In this document: positions 5,630-5,800 of the stretch, one piece after another | Layout: every line of letters begins with the position of its first letter | How positions within the stretch are numbered: the stretch's first letter is position 1 | From: Armatimonadetes bacterium UBA5829 | Lineage (GTDB): Bacteria; Armatimonadota; UBA5829 | Reading direction: 5' to 3' | DNA length: 5,800 nucleotides | Assembly (NCBI GenBank): GCA_002431715.1 | Contig: DJHI01000100.1 | Location: forward strand, 3,398 to 9,197 | Notes under the pieces: generated by a model | The model's database searches: none | Seen by the model: only the letters and a program-made list of their open reading frames with translations | Told to the model about the DNA's origin: nothing | Position numbers and translations under genes: made by a program

Positions 5630-5800
5630 TGATCTGATATTTGCCTTTATTGTCGTCGCGAACCAGCATGCCTGACTCAAGCTGTATGACACGCTTCTTC
5701 ATTCTGTCAACGATCTGATTGTCGTGCGTAGCGACCAATACGGTTGTGCCGCGTACGTTGATGTGTTCTAGAAGCTGCATAATCTCCCATGAAGTAGCCG
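5619..5800 (-). CDS. ftsE: Cell division ATP-binding protein FtsE, C-terminal part
   Basis: The last ~59 codons of an ABC ATPase run in from the right edge, so the start and the Walker A, signature and Walker B motifs lie outside the window. The visible part reads [20 protein letters not shown], then [12 protein letters not shown] with the H-loop histidine, then [13 protein letters not shown], which is characteristic of FtsE. Its stop (TAG, 5619-5621) lies inside the first codons of ftsX, with an 11-base overlap. FtsE binds the cytoplasmic face of FtsX and powers the complex. Confidence 0.93.
   Translation of the reverse strand, partial: ATSWEIMQLLEHINVRGTTVLVATHDNQIVDRMKKRVIQLESGMLVRDDNKGKYQISEA

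Overview
The window reads as a moderate-GC bacterial chromosome segment. One strand carries a cell-division and cell-wall block: ftsE (3' end only), ftsX, an EnvC/PcsB-like coiled-coil M23 peptidase, a secreted STN-domain protein, and a stand-alone protein resembling the N-terminal domain of cyanophycin synthetase. All five are on the minus strand. A plus-strand gene for a large protein that looks like an (alpha/alpha)-barrel, six-hairpin glycosidase-type protein converges on them from the left edge. The STN domain, normally found on secretins and TonB receptors, and the EnvC-like partner of FtsEX fit a diderm bacterium. A deep-branching diderm such as Armatimonadota is a tentative guess from the protein flavour and is not demonstrated.

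Layout: 2-1735 (+) six-hairpin-type protein, probably cut at its 5' end; 1735-1759 hairpin between convergent genes; 1783-2307 (-) cyanophycin-synthetase N-domain-like protein with a TTG start, a clear SD and a good sigma-70-type promoter at 2347-2375; 2434-2468 strong hairpin ending the STN gene; 2479-3252 (-) STN protein; 3253-3386 leader with a 27-nt palindromic repeat; 3387-4553 (-) M23 peptidase; 4554-4750 a 197-bp leader with a second near-identical repeat copy, a diverged opposite-facing third copy and a hairpin behind ftsX; 4751-5629 (-) ftsX; 5619-5800 (-) ftsE 3' end.

How the genes may work together: FtsE (ATPase) and FtsX (membrane channel-like subunit) form a transporter-like machine at the division site. 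It activates a coiled-coil peptidoglycan hydrolase outside the membrane. The neighbouring M23 protein is the natural partner, and unlike E. coli EnvC it keeps all metal and catalytic residues, so it may itself cut peptidoglycan. The STN protein is exported and shares a repeated palindrome in its leader with the M23 gene, suggesting co-regulation.

Most worth following up are the free-standing cyanophycin-synthetase N-domain-like protein, which carries an HxxEH inverted-zincin motif with no synthetase attached, and the repeated 27-nt palindrome ahead of two adjacent envelope genes. No RNA gene, CRISPR array, insertion sequence or origin was recognised.
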